A model generated the notes under the pieces. The model was not told where the DNA came from. It saw only the letters and a program-made list of their open reading frames with translations, and did not search any database. 64,000 bases of DNA from contig DASTVZ010000088.1 of the NCBI GenBank assembly GCA_035758845.1, forward strand, positions 1 through 64,000, written 5' to 3'. Source of the DNA: JALZOC01 sp035758845 (GTDB lineage: Bacteria; Acidobacteriota; Vicinamibacteria; Vicinamibacterales; 2-12-FULL-66-21). Shown piece by piece: positions 6,665-15,870 of the stretch. The stretch's first letter is position 1; the number at the start of each line of letters is the position of its first letter. The position numbers and the translations under genes were made by a program.

Positions 6665-9600
6665 ATGCGTCCTGGCGAGCCCCTCGGCGACTACCAGCTC
6701 CTCACCTTACTCGGTGCGGGAGGGATGGGAGAGGTTTGGGCGGCGCACCAGCAGACACTGGGCCGCCGCGTCGCCCTGAAGCTCTTGCCGGAAGAGGTCA
6801 CGCGCGACCCGTCGCGGATCAGCCGATTTGAGCAAGAGGCCCGGGCGGCCTCGGCACTCAATCATCCAAACGTCGCACACATCTACGCGTTGGGCCAGAC
6901 GGCGGACGGCCAGCGGTACATCGCGATGGAACTGGTCGAGGGCGAGACGCTCCGTGCGCGGTTCCGCAGCGGCCATCTTCCACTTCCGGAGGCGATCCGG
7001 TTCGCCGTGCAAGTTGCCGCCGCACTTACCGCCGCCCATGCCGTTGGCGTCATTCATCGCGACATCAAGCCCGAAAACGTGATGATCCGACCCGACGGCT
7101 TCATCAAAGTGTTGGACTTCGGGCTTGCGAAACTGGTGGCCTCCTCGCCGAGCGACGTGGCGGCCGCGACCCGCACGATGGTGCACACCGACGCGGCCAC
7201 CGTGCTGGGAACGGCCGCCTACATGTCCCCCGAGCAGGTCCGTGGCCGCGAGGTGGACCAACGGACCGACATCTGGTCGCTGGGGGTGACGCTCTACGAG
7301 ATGGTCGCAGGGCGATGCCCGTTCGCTGGCGAGAGCCGCAGCGACGTCATCGCGGCCATCCTCGATCGGGAGCCCGCGCCACTGGCGCGATTTGACCCGG
7401 ATGTTCCCTCGGAGCTTCAGCGCATCGTGGGCAAAGCGCTGCGCAAGGATCGGGACGAGCGCTATCAGAGCATGAGAGACCTGCTGCTCGACCTGCAGGC
7501 GCTGCGCGAGGATCTGGCGGGAGAGGCAAGGAGCAGCCATGCGGAGGGTCGACCACCCGGCGCCACCGCGCCCCCGCCTCCTCTCATCTCGCCGACTGAG
7601 CGGCTGCGGGCCTACTGCCAGCGCGTGCTGGACGACCCGCGCCTCCAGCGCTATCGCATCGACGAGCGGTTCGTGCGGATGCGGGTGTTGCTCGACCAAG
7701 GTCGCGACGCAGAGGCGGGCCGCTGGGCTGATGCAGGCATCGAGGCGCGCGACCTGCCGGATCTGCTGGCCCAGTTGGCGCACCGGGCGCCGGCGAACGC
7801 GGTGGTGGTGTTGGGGGCGCCGGGCGCCGGCAAGAGTGTGTTGCTGCGCCATCTGCAGACCGAAACCGCGCGGGCGTGTCTGGCCGATCCCTCGGCGCCC
7901 ATCCCGTTCTTCGTCGCGCTGAATGCGTACACCGCTGACGATCCCGACCCGCTGACGTGGTTGCGCGGACGCTGGGCCGAGGCCGGGCACGGGCTGGAGC
8001 CGTTCGACACGCTGCGGCGGGAGGGTCGGCTGCTGCTGATGGCCGATGCGCTGAACGAGGTGGGCCACCACGGGGACCTCGGCGCCCGTATCGACCGGTG
8101 GCGCGACATGCTGCCCGCTTTCGTCAGGGACGGGAACCGGGCGGTTTTCACCTGCCGGACACTGGACATCGGCGCCGGTCTGAGCAGCCCGGAGGTGTTG
8201 GTGTCGCAGGCCGAGGTGCAGCCGCTTTCCGCTGATCAGATCCGAGAGTTCCTCAGGCACTACGCGTCCAAGCACGCGGAGGCCACCTATGCCAGGATCA
8301 CCACCGATGAGCGTCAGCTCACGCTGTACAACACGCCGTTCTTCCTCGACCTGCTGGTGCGGCAGATTCGCCCGGACGGGACGCTGCCGGCGAGTCGGGC
8401 CGCGCTGTTTGCGGGGTTCATCCGCGCTGCCCTACAGCGCGAGATCACGGCGCGGTCGTCCCTGTTCGTCGAGGAGGGGCCGGACGCGCTGCTCCACGAG
8501 CGCGACCGGGCGTGGCTGCACCGCCCGCCACGCGGGACGGCGCCCCACGAACTGCCGGCGCGCGGGCCGCTCATCGGCCGGCTGAGCGCGCTGGCTTTCG
8601 CCATGCAGCGCAGCACCGCCCGACCGCACGAGGAATGGCGCGAGAGCGCTCGGCAAGTCCGGGCGCCGGAGGCAGAGGTCTTGGCTCGGCTCGATCACCG
8701 GCGCGCCCCGGACATCGTCCGGGCCGCGCAGCAGCTCAACTTGCTCGAGGCAATCCAGGGGGCCAGAGACACCGACGTGCAGTTCTCGCACCAGCTGTTT
8801 CAGGAGTTCTTCGCGGCCCGCGTGCTGGCGGAACGGCCGGAGCCGGAGCTGGTCCAAGTGGAGTGGCGGGCAGCGGCGATCGCGCCGGGCGTACACGAAC
8901 TGCTCGCCACGCTGGGTCGGGGTGAGCGCCTGCCGGAGCTGCCGGCGACGGGCTGGGAGGAGACGACGCAGGTGGCGGCGGCGATGACGCCGGATGCGGA
9001 CGGCTTCGTGCGCGATCTGATGGCGCCGAACCTGCCGCTGGCGGGCCGCTGCGCGGTGGCGCCGGGAGTCACGGTGGGCGACACTCTCAGGGCCGAGCTG
9101 CGCGCGGCGCTGGTGGCGCGGTCGCGGGACCGTGCGGCGGACCTTCGGGCGCGCATCGATGCGGCGCTGGCGCTGGGGCCGCTGGGCGACCCGCGATTCG
9201 AGCGACGCACTGGCCCATTCGGAGGCTACTTGCTGCCGCCGCTGGTCACGGTCGCGGGCGGGACGTATCGCATCGGCGCAGCCACATCGTCACAGGAGCC
9301 ACACGAGGAGATCGAGGTGCAACTGCCGACCTTCGCGATCGGGCAGTTCGCGGTGACCAACGCCGAGTATCAGTGTTTCATGGACGCCGGCGGCTATGAC
9401 GACGAACGCTGGTGGGAAGGGGACGCCGCGCGGGCCTGGCGCGAGGGCCATGGCACCACAGAAGGCCAGCGACGGGCATGGAGCGAGAGTCGCCTGATCA
9501 TACGGTCGTGGCCGGATTCCAAGATCAAGGAGTGGCTTGAGCGCCAGTCGGATCATTTCTCACAAGACGATGAAGGTGACCCGTGGGCGATGATCCTCGA

Positions 9601-10198
9601 AATGGACGACGCGGCGTTTGAATCCTGGCTTGACTCCTGGATGTTGTCGCACGGTCAGCCGGGCGGGCGCTACACGCGCCCGCTTTTTTTTGACAACAGC
9701 GCACTCAACGCACCCCTGCAGCCGGTCGTGGGCGTGTGCTGGCACGAGGCGCGCGCCTACTGCGCGTGGCTCTCGGCGCAGACGGACCGGACCTACCGGC
9801 TGCCCACCGTTCACGAGTGGGAGGCGGCAGCGCGTGGTCAGGCTCGCCGCCCTTATGCGTACGACGGCCAGTTCGACCCTGCGAAGGGCAATACGGCCGA
9901 GACGCGGCTCAAGCGGACGACGCCTATCGGCGTCTTCCCGGAGGGTGACACGCCCGAGGGCATCAGTGACCTCACGGGCAATAACTGTGACTGGACTTTG
10001 ATCCGGGACACCACTCATCTCGAGGTCCCGGAGGCGCCGGCGGGGACCGGAGACGACGCATCCGTGGTGCAGGGGGTTCGCGGCCAGCCCTGGTACGCGG
10101 ATCGGGATCACCCGCAGGGCGCGGGTCGCTTCCCCTATCCCGACTTTCGCAACTTCGGCATCGGGTTTCGTGTGGTGTGTGTCGCCCCCATCCAGTGA
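6665..10198 (+). CDS. Ser/Thr protein kinase - NACHT NTPase - FGE-sulfatase fusion
   Basis: 1177 residues in three parts. Residues 8-275 are an apparently active Hanks-type kinase (GAGGMGEVW glycine loop, HRDIKPEN near 131, DFGLA near 151, GTAAYMSPEQVRG). Residues ~375-740 are a NACHT STAND NTPase with Walker A GAPGAGKS (~385), Walker B LLLMADALNEV (~456), the VFTCRTLDI sensor strand and the winged-helix signature FSHQLFQEFFAARVL. Residues ~860-1175 are an FGE-sulfatase/SUMF1-like C-type-lectin fold (VTVAGGTYRIG, YRLPTVHEWEAAARG, closing on IGFRVV). No signal peptide or membrane segment is seen, so it is probably cytoplasmic. STAND proteins oligomerise on ligand binding; here the FGE-like end is the likely sensor and the kinase the output. 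It stands alone next to an IS nest. A role in phage defence or stress signalling is inference. Confidence 0.9.
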   Translation: MRPGEPLGDYQLLTLLGAGGMGEVWAAHQQTLGRRVALKLLPEEVTRDPSRISRFEQEARAASALNHPNVAHIYALGQTADGQRYIAMELVEGETLRARFRSGHLPLPEAIRFAVQVAAALTAAHAVGVIHRDIKPENVMIRPDGFIKVLDFGLAKLVASSPSDVAAATRTMVHTDAATVLGTAAYMSPEQVRGREVDQRTDIWSLGVTLYEMVAGRCPFAGESRSDVIAAILDREPAPLARFDPDVPSELQRIVGKALRKDRDERYQSMRDLLLDLQALREDLAGEARSSHAEGRPPGATAPPPPLISPTERLRAYCQRVLDDPRLQRYRIDERFVRMRVLLDQGRDAEAGRWADAGIEARDLPDLLAQLAHRAPANAVVVLGAPGAGKSVLLRHLQTETARACLADPSAPIPFFVALNAYTADDPDPLTWLRGRWAEAGHGLEPFDTLRREGRLLLMADALNEVGHHGDLGARIDRWRDMLPAFVRDGNRAVFTCRTLDIGAGLSSPEVLVSQAEVQPLSADQIREFLRHYASKHAEATYARITTDERQLTLYNTPFFLDLLVRQIRPDGTLPASRAALFAGFIRAALQREITARSSLFVEEGPDALLHERDRAWLHRPPRGTAPHELPARGPLIGRLSALAFAMQRSTARPHEEWRESARQVRAPEAEVLARLDHRRAPDIVRAAQQLNLLEAIQGARDTDVQFSHQLFQEFFAARVLAERPEPELVQVEWRAAAIAPGVHELLATLGRGERLPELPATGWEETTQVAAAMTPDADGFVRDLMAPNLPLAGRCAVAPGVTVGDTLRAELRAALVARSRDRAADLRARIDAALALGPLGDPRFERRTGPFGGYLLPPLVTVAGGTYRIGAATSSQEPHEEIEVQLPTFAIGQFAVTNAEYQCFMDAGGYDDERWWEGDAARAWREGHGTTEGQRRAWSESRLIIRSWPDSKIKEWLERQSDHFSQDDEGDPWAMILEMDDAAFESWLDSWMLSHGQPGGRYTRPLFFDNSALNAPLQPVVGVCWHEARAYCAWLSAQTDRTYRLPTVHEWEAAARGQARRPYAYDGQFDPAKGNTAETRLKRTTPIGVFPEGDTPEGISDLTGNNCDWTLIRDTTHLEVPEAPAGTGDDASVVQGVRGQPWYADRDHPQGAGRFPYPDFRNFGIGFRVVCVAPIQ

Positions 10199-10240
10199 TC
10201 CGCCGATAGAGAAGCAGCAAAGGGCGTTTGGAGGTAGTAA

Positions 10241-11578
10241 ATGCGTCGCGTGGGGATATCCGCTGCGCTGTTCTGTGGCGCAATGTCGCTCCATCATGTC
10301 TCTGCCGCGAACGCGGGACCATTGCGTGTCGGCGCCGCTCGCGTGGACATCACGCCGGCAGCCGATGCGGCGCTACCGATGGCAGGCTATGCGAGCCGCA
10401 CCCAAGGCTTCAAAGGCATTCACGATCGCGTGTTCGTCCGAGCCATCGTGCTCGACGATGGGACATCGCAGGCGGCGTTGGTCGCCTGGGAATCGCTGTT
10501 CGTTCCGGAAGCGATTTGGGCGGAAACATCCCGACGGATCGCTGCCGAGACGGGGATTCCGCCAGAACGGCTCCTGCTGTCGGCGGTTCACGATCATGGA
10601 GCGCCGACTTTGCCCGCCGCCAACGCCACGTCGGCGCAGCTTGCTTACATCAACACGATCGAGAACAGCGCGGTGGAATCCGTGCGGAAGGCGAAATCGC
10701 AGCTGCAGCCGGCTCGCTTTGGCGTGGGCACGACAACGGCGTACGTCAACGTGAATCGGCGAGAATTCTCAGCGGGTCGCGGATGGTGGCTGGGTTTCAA
10801 TGAAAGCGGACCATCAGACAAGACTGTGACCGTGGTCCGATTCGAGGACCTGACCGGGAAGCCGATCGCGTTCTGGATCAACTACGGCGTGCACGCCGTG
10901 GTGATGGGTCCCGAAAACTATCAGGTGACCGGTGATCTAGCGGGCGCAACTTCACGGTTCGTCGAGCAGCATTACCTCGGGAACGATCGTCCTCGCAGCG
11001 ACGGCGGAATGCGCATCCGCCTCAAACCAGAAGAGAAAGCAACCGGAGAAGGCGTCGTCGCCCTGTGGACGAGTGGTGCCGCAGGCGACCAGAATCCAGT
11101 CTCCATGGCCAACGGCGAAGACTTTACGCTCGTCGATGGTCTCGGGAAGATACTGGGCGAAGCCGTGCTCCGCGCTGCGTCGGATGTGAAGACGACGACC
11201 GATGCATCCATTCGCGGCGGACAGAAAGTGGTCACTTGTCCTGGTCGTCGCGTCGAGCCCGGACCAACACCACGAGCGGAATACAAGTTCACCGACGCGG
11301 ATCCGGTAGATATTCGATTGTCGCTGCTGGCCATCAATGACGTTGCGTTGGCTGGTGTCTCAGGCGAGGTGTTCACGCTGATCGCGCAACGGCTGTCGCG
11401 GGAATCGCGTCTGAAACCGACCGTCATGGTGACGCACACGAACGGATCGAGCGGATACATTCCTAATGACGACGCGTTCGAACCGGTCAGCTATGAAGTC
11501 ACCGCTTCACGGCTGAAGCCGGGGTGCGGGGAGAACGCCATCGTCAACGGCTTTCTCGAGTTGATCGGTTCTCGATGA
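10241..11578 (+). CDS. Secreted neutral/alkaline ceramidase-like protein (N-terminal domain only)
   Basis: 445 residues with a signal peptide (MRRVGISAALFCGAM..., cleavage near SAANA). The rest matches the N-terminal catalytic domain of neutral non-lysosomal ceramidases, which hydrolyse N-acyl-sphingosines. Visible landmarks are VGAARVDITPAA at the start, SAVHDHGAP and NYGVHAVVMGPEN (candidate zinc-binding histidines) and TSGAAGDQNPV. It is shorter than characterised ceramidases (about 650 residues) and lacks the C-terminal domain, so the substrate may differ. This short form is common in Acidobacteria and Planctomycetes. GGAGG lies 7 bases before the ATG. Confidence 0.82.
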   Translation: MRRVGISAALFCGAMSLHHVSAANAGPLRVGAARVDITPAADAALPMAGYASRTQGFKGIHDRVFVRAIVLDDGTSQAALVAWESLFVPEAIWAETSRRIAAETGIPPERLLLSAVHDHGAPTLPAANATSAQLAYINTIENSAVESVRKAKSQLQPARFGVGTTTAYVNVNRREFSAGRGWWLGFNESGPSDKTVTVVRFEDLTGKPIAFWINYGVHAVVMGPENYQVTGDLAGATSRFVEQHYLGNDRPRSDGGMRIRLKPEEKATGEGVVALWTSGAAGDQNPVSMANGEDFTLVDGLGKILGEAVLRAASDVKTTTDASIRGGQKVVTCPGRRVEPGPTPRAEYKFTDADPVDIRLSLLAINDVALAGVSGEVFTLIAQRLSRESRLKPTVMVTHTNGSSGYIPNDDAFEPVSYEVTASRLKPGCGENAIVNGFLELIGSR

Positions 11579-11626
11579 TCTTGTCTTCTTGACCGAGACC
11601 GCGGTGATGCTGGAGGATCAGGCGCT

Positions 11627-12019
11627 ATGGCTAATTCCAATCCCAACGTCGTAAGCGCCTCGACCACCGGGGCGAAGCTGCCTGATGGGGTGATCGGGCT
11701 GGATTCTCTCGAATCGTCGGCGCCCGTCGATGGCTGCCGCGTGTTCACGCACTACAACGGCCCGACCGATGAACTGAGCGGAATGGTTGCCGGAATGTGC
11801 GTCCTGGATCCGGGGTCGACACCACACCCGCCACATCAGCATCCAGAGGAGGAATTCATGATCGTCGCCTCTGGTACCGGCGAGATTTACTGCGCTGGCA
11901 AGACAACCCAGGTGGGCCCGGGCGCCATGATGTACTGCGCCGGCAACGTCATGCACGGCATCACCAACACCGGAAAAGTGCCGATGACGTTTTACTGGTC
12001 GAAGTGGTTAGGAAAGTGA
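11627..12019 (+). CDS. Small cupin-domain protein
   Basis: 130 residues forming a single cupin_2 barrel: motif 1 is HPPHQHPEEEFMIVASGTGE and motif 2 lies around GPGAMMYCAGNVMHGITN. The two histidines, Glu and final His are arranged as a metal site. There is no signal peptide. Possible roles are a small dioxygenase, isomerase or sugar-binding protein; the sequence does not decide. It follows the ceramidase-like gene by 48 bases on the same strand with its own GGAGG, so cotranscription is possible. Confidence 0.8.
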   Translation: MANSNPNVVSASTTGAKLPDGVIGLDSLESSAPVDGCRVFTHYNGPTDELSGMVAGMCVLDPGSTPHPPHQHPEEEFMIVASGTGEIYCAGKTTQVGPGAMMYCAGNVMHGITNTGKVPMTFYWSKWLGK

Positions 12020-12033
12020 TGCGACAGGTGTAG

Positions 12034-12054
12034 GGCGGGGTTTACATACCCGCC
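12034..12054. terminator. Stem-loop between convergent genes
   Basis: GGCGGG at 12034-12039 pairs with CCCGCC at 12049-12054 around a 9-base loop. It sits exactly between the cupin gene and the convergent ParB-like gene, whose stop codon follows. The T run is short (TTACT), so it is at best a weak terminator. Confidence 0.4.
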
Positions 12055-13005
12055 TTACTCTTCTTCAGGCGCACCACCCGCGCGGACGATGTCCTCCTGC
12101 TTGATCTTCTCGACGTTGAACTTCGTCGCCGCCCGCTGCATGCGATCGAGCACATCGTCGACGTCGAATTCGGTGGAGGTTGAAAATCTGATTGGATTGA
12201 TCCGTGCGATGACGAACGGGCGCAGATAAGGGCTGGTGAAGCCGCGCCCCTTCAGCTTCTGAACGATACGTCCCACCTCGTCGTCGATCGTCAGCAGCTT
12301 TGATGCCCGACGCTCACGTTCCGCGAGTGCCTTCGTGAGACGCTCATCCAGGAAATCTTCGATCCGCCGAAGCACTGATTGGTACGCGCCACCGCTCAGT
12401 CGCGGCCGCTTGTCGTAGGCCGCGCCGAGGGTGAGAAACGCCGGCTGATCGAACTCGAAGGCGAATTCGCGCTCGAGGCGATTCCCGGATTGCTCGGCAA
12501 GCGCGCGCTCCATACGGATTGTCTCGAGCGACTTCTCCTTGAGGTTGTGCGCCTTTTCCGTATTCAACGCCAGGATCTTGAATGCGACCTCCGGGTCGGG
12601 CAGGACCAGCGCAACCACAGTGCGCGCGCCGAGTTTTCGCAGGGCTTGAAGACGGTGATTGCCATTCGGAGTCCAATAGCTGTCGTGTTCCCTGATTGCG
12701 ATGATCGGATCGAGAAAGCGGCCGAGCTTTTCAATGACGTCCATCAGGCGCTTGACGTGCGGCGGCGAGGGATCGCGCTGAAAGGGCGTGGGCTCGACGC
12801 GATCGATCGGAAGCGCCGCCAGTAGCACCGGGGTCCCGCCGATCGGGTCGCGGTAGGCAGCCAGTGCCATACCGCCATCGGAGCGAACCTGTTCGGTCAA
12901 CTTCGAGAGTTCCGAGTCTGATACCGATCCAGTTTCTTGCGGCGAGAGCCCGAGCGATTTCGGTGTCGTCTTCTTGCGGCGCCGCACCACTTTCTTCTTT
13001 GCCAT
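12055..13005 (-). CDS. ParB/Srx-fold nuclease-like protein
   Basis: 316 residues. After a lysine/arginine-rich N-terminus (AKKKVVRRRKKTT) comes a ParB N-terminal-like domain (IDRVEPTPFQRDPSPPHVKRL, then the signature WTPNGNHRLQALRKLGA). A mostly helical basic C-terminal half follows. ParB-fold proteins bind DNA, use CTP or act as nucleases. No parA, parS or typical ParB C-terminal dimer domain is seen, so this is not the chromosome-partitioning ParB and its role is open. The start is the ATG at 13005, followed by the basic MAKKK; an upstream in-frame ATG would read through the repeat tract. Confidence 0.72.
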   Translation of the reverse strand: MAKKKVVRRRKKTTPKSLGLSPQETGSVSDSELSKLTEQVRSDGGMALAAYRDPIGGTPVLLAALPIDRVEPTPFQRDPSPPHVKRLMDVIEKLGRFLDPIIAIREHDSYWTPNGNHRLQALRKLGARTVVALVLPDPEVAFKILALNTEKAHNLKEKSLETIRMERALAEQSGNRLEREFAFEFDQPAFLTLGAAYDKRPRLSGGAYQSVLRRIEDFLDERLTKALAERERRASKLLTIDDEVGRIVQKLKGRGFTSPYLRPFVIARINPIRFSTSTEFDVDDVLDRMQRAATKFNVEKIKQEDIVRAGGAPEEE

Positions 13006-13017
13006 GCGGCGATTAGA

Positions 13018-13067
13018 ACAAAGGCAAAAGGCAAAAGGCAAAAGGGAAAAGAGCCTTTTACCTTTGA
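13018..13067. repeat. AAAAGGC word tract with inverted second half
   Basis: Tandem copies of AAAAGGC/AAAAGGG (13019-13050) are followed at once by GCCTTTTACCTTTG (13053-13067), the reverse complement of the same word. The tract can fold back on itself. It lies between two divergently arranged genes and is one of several such word tracts in the window. Confidence 0.7.
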
Positions 13068-13110
13068 TAGGGGTAACGCAGTATCATTCGCGGCGTCAGG
13101 AAGGATCACC

Positions 13111-15870
13111 ATGGGTCTTCAATTCGTTCGACGACTACCGGTGTCCGTCTGGGTGGTTTTGCTGGCTTCATGCCTCGCGCCGCTCGTGCTCGTTGCGCAG
13201 AACGCCCCGCGCGGAGCGATTCAAACACCCGGCGGCGGCCGCGGACCAGGCGCCGCGCCGGATGCGAACGATCCCGCGAACGCCAGTGCCGATCTTTCCG
13301 CCAAGCCGCCCGTCCTGGCGCTCACGCCTGAAGAACAGGTCAAGCGTTTCTGGCTTCCGGCAGGCTATCGCCTCACACCTCTTCTTTCCGAACCGCTCAT
13401 CGAAGATCCTGCGCAAATCGCATTCGACGGAAACGGACGCATGTTCGTGGTTGAACTCCGCGGCTATTACCAGACGCCGGAAGGGATCGACCTCATTCCG
13501 CCCGTGGGCCGGATCTCGATGCACGAGGATCGAGACAACGACGGCACGTACGAGCGGCACTCGGTGTTCATCGACAAGCTCGTATTCCCGCGCTTCGTCC
13601 TGCCGTTTGGCGCCAACACCATCGTGACGATGGAGACAAACGCCGATGAGGTGTGGAAGTACACGGACACGGACAATGACGGTGTGGCGGACAAGAAAGA
13701 GTTGTTTGCCACGAACTTTGGCCGAGCGGGCAACATGGAGTCTCAGCAGTCCAGCCTGTTCTGGGCGATGGACAACTGGATGTACAGCACAGTCAACGCA
13801 TTTCGTATTCGCTGGACACCGACCGGCCTGTTGCGAGAACCCACCGGGCCAAACAGTTCGCAATGGGGAGTGACGCAGGACAACGACGGCAAGGTCTGGT
13901 TCCAAGGCGGCGCGAGCGGTGTTCCCGGCTACTTCCAGTTTCCGATCCACTACGGCAACTTCGCGTCGCCCGATCAACTCGAGCCGGATCTCAACATTGT
14001 GTGGGGCGCGCCGATCCTGATCGGTGACATTCAGGCCGGCATTCCGGGCACGCGCTTGCCAGACGGATCGCTCATCTACGCCACGGCCGCCGCCGGCAAC
14101 GAGGTGTATCGCGGAGATCGACTCCCGAAGGACCTGATCGGTGATTACCTTCACGGCGAAGTGGTCGCCCGCATCGTTCGCCGGCTCCGTCCGGTCAAGA
14201 CCGACGGTCTCACCCAGCTTCAGAACGTCTACCCGCGATCGGAGTTCATCCGATCGCTCGATCCGCTGTTTCGGCCAGCAGATGTCACCACCGGCCCCGA
14301 CGGCACGATCTACATTGCCGACTTGTACCGCGGAATGATCGAAGGTGCGGAGTGGGCGAAGGAAGGCACGTACCTTCGAGCCAAGATCAAACAGTATCAA
14401 CTTGACAAGATCACCGGCCACGGCCGGATCTGGCGCCTCACCTACGACGGGATTGCGCGAGATCAAACGCGTCCGCGCATGTTGGAGGAAACGTCCGCTC
14501 AACTCGTCGCGCACTTGTCGCATCCGAATGGCTGGTGGCGCGACACGGCGCAACAGCTGCTCGTCTTGAAGCAGGATAAATCCGTCGTGCCAGCGCTGCA
14601 GACGATCGTGCGCGCCTCAAGGAACCAGCTGGCCAGATTTCACGCGCTGTGGACGCTGGAAGGACTGAACGCCCTCACCGCGCAACTCATACGAGAAGTG
14701 CTCGCCGATCCGGATCCGCGACTGCGCGTCCAGGCGCTTCGGGCAAGCGAGACGCTCTACAAGGCCGGTGATCGATCATTCGACGCGGATTATCGCCGTC
14801 TGTCGGCAGATCCTGACATCGATGTCGTGATCCAGTCGATGTTGACGATGAACCTGTTGAAAGTGACGGATGGTCAGACGGCCATCAAGGCCGCAATGGA
14901 TAAGAACAACGGGCGAGGCGTTCGCTTCGTCGCCGACAGAATTCTCAACGCACCGGCAGGAGGCCGCGGGGGACGTGGAGGTCCATCCTTGACGCCGGAG
15001 CAACAGAACAGTCTCGAACGCGGCGGCGTGATCTACACCGAGGTGTGCTTTGCGTGTCACGGATCGGATGGACGCGGAACGCCCACGCCAGGAGGAGCGG
15101 CAGGCGCGACGCTCGCGCCATCGCTGGCAGGATCGGCGCGGGTGGTGGGGCATCGTGATTTCGCGATCAAAGCGGTGATGCATGGCCTCGCCGGCCCGAT
15201 CGATGGCAAGACCTATCCACAGGTCATGGTCGCGATGGGGTCGAACAAAGATCAATGGATCGCCGACGTAGTCTCGTACGTGAGAAACAGTTTCGGAAAC
15301 ACGGCGGCGGTGGCGACGGCGGAAGAGGTCGCACGAGTCCGCAGCGCGACTGCGGATCGAAAAACGCCGTGGACGGTAACCGAACTGGATGCGTCGTTGC
15401 CGCAGCTGCTCGTGCCGGCGGCAACGTGGAAAGTGTCAGCAAGTCATGAAGGGCATCCCACTCCGCAGGCGAATGCTGAAGGGGGCTACAACTACACCGC
15501 GAGCGCCGGCGGCGCGCTGACCTTCCTGGGGTGGACGACGGGCGTGCCACAACAGCCGGGCATGTGGCTGCAAGTCGAACTGCCGTCGCCCGTCATGCTG
15601 ACGGAGATGCAATTCAGTTCTTCCACTGTGGGCGGCGGCCGCGGCACGCCGGCGGTTGCGACGTTCCCGCGCGCGTATCAGGTACAGGTGTCGACAGACG
15701 GGAATACGTGGAGCCGGCCTGTCGCCGAGGGGCAGGGATCTCCCGGGACGACCACAATCTCCTTTGCGCCGGTCAGTGCGCGGTTCGTGCGAATCACTCA
15801 AACGGCGACCGTTACCGACGCACCACCCTGGGCGATCCGGTTGCTGCGCTTGTACGAAGCACCGCGTTAA
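13111..15870 (+). CDS. PVC-type heme-binding protein with c-type cytochrome and F5/8C (discoidin) domains
   Basis: 919 residues with an N-terminal signal peptide (LPVSVWVVLLASCLAPLVLV). Residues ~70-460 match the membrane-bound dehydrogenase-type beta-propeller of PVC-type CxxCH proteins (DRDNDGTYERHSVFIDKL, DNDGVADKKELFATNFGRAG). Residues ~480-620 are HEAT-like helices. A cytochrome c domain has its heme site CFACH at residues 646-650. The last ~145 residues form a discoidin-like carbohydrate-binding sandwich (MWLQVELPSPVMLTEMQFSS, SARFVRITQTATV). Such proteins are thought to oxidise sugars or alcohols in the periplasm and pass electrons to cytochromes. AGGAAGGA precedes the ATG at 13111. 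The stop overlaps that of the convergent receptor gene. Confidence 0.88.
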   Translation: MGLQFVRRLPVSVWVVLLASCLAPLVLVAQNAPRGAIQTPGGGRGPGAAPDANDPANASADLSAKPPVLALTPEEQVKRFWLPAGYRLTPLLSEPLIEDPAQIAFDGNGRMFVVELRGYYQTPEGIDLIPPVGRISMHEDRDNDGTYERHSVFIDKLVFPRFVLPFGANTIVTMETNADEVWKYTDTDNDGVADKKELFATNFGRAGNMESQQSSLFWAMDNWMYSTVNAFRIRWTPTGLLREPTGPNSSQWGVTQDNDGKVWFQGGASGVPGYFQFPIHYGNFASPDQLEPDLNIVWGAPILIGDIQAGIPGTRLPDGSLIYATAAAGNEVYRGDRLPKDLIGDYLHGEVVARIVRRLRPVKTDGLTQLQNVYPRSEFIRSLDPLFRPADVTTGPDGTIYIADLYRGMIEGAEWAKEGTYLRAKIKQYQLDKITGHGRIWRLTYDGIARDQTRPRMLEETSAQLVAHLSHPNGWWRDTAQQLLVLKQDKSVVPALQTIVRASRNQLARFHALWTLEGLNALTAQLIREVLADPDPRLRVQALRASETLYKAGDRSFDADYRRLSADPDIDVVIQSMLTMNLLKVTDGQTAIKAAMDKNNGRGVRFVADRILNAPAGGRGGRGGPSLTPEQQNSLERGGVIYTEVCFACHGSDGRGTPTPGGAAGATLAPSLAGSARVVGHRDFAIKAVMHGLAGPIDGKTYPQVMVAMGSNKDQWIADVVSYVRNSFGNTAAVATAEEVARVRSATADRKTPWTVTELDASLPQLLVPAATWKVSASHEGHPTPQANAEGGYNYTASAGGALTFLGWTTGVPQQPGMWLQVELPSPVMLTEMQFSSSTVGGGRGTPAVATFPRAYQVQVSTDGNTWSRPVAEGQGSPGTTTISFAPVSARFVRITQTATVTDAPPWAIRLLRLYEAPR

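Noticed and set aside
6707..8275. 522-codon minus-strand frame
   Set aside because: It is antisense to the kinase-NACHT gene, whose motifs are unambiguous; the His/Arg-rich product has no domain.
12055..13005. Chromosome-partitioning ParB
   Set aside because: No ParA, no parS site and no ParB C-terminal domain; only the N-terminal fold is shared.
13168..14553. 461-codon minus-strand frame
   Set aside because: Antisense to the PVC-type protein; no family resemblance.
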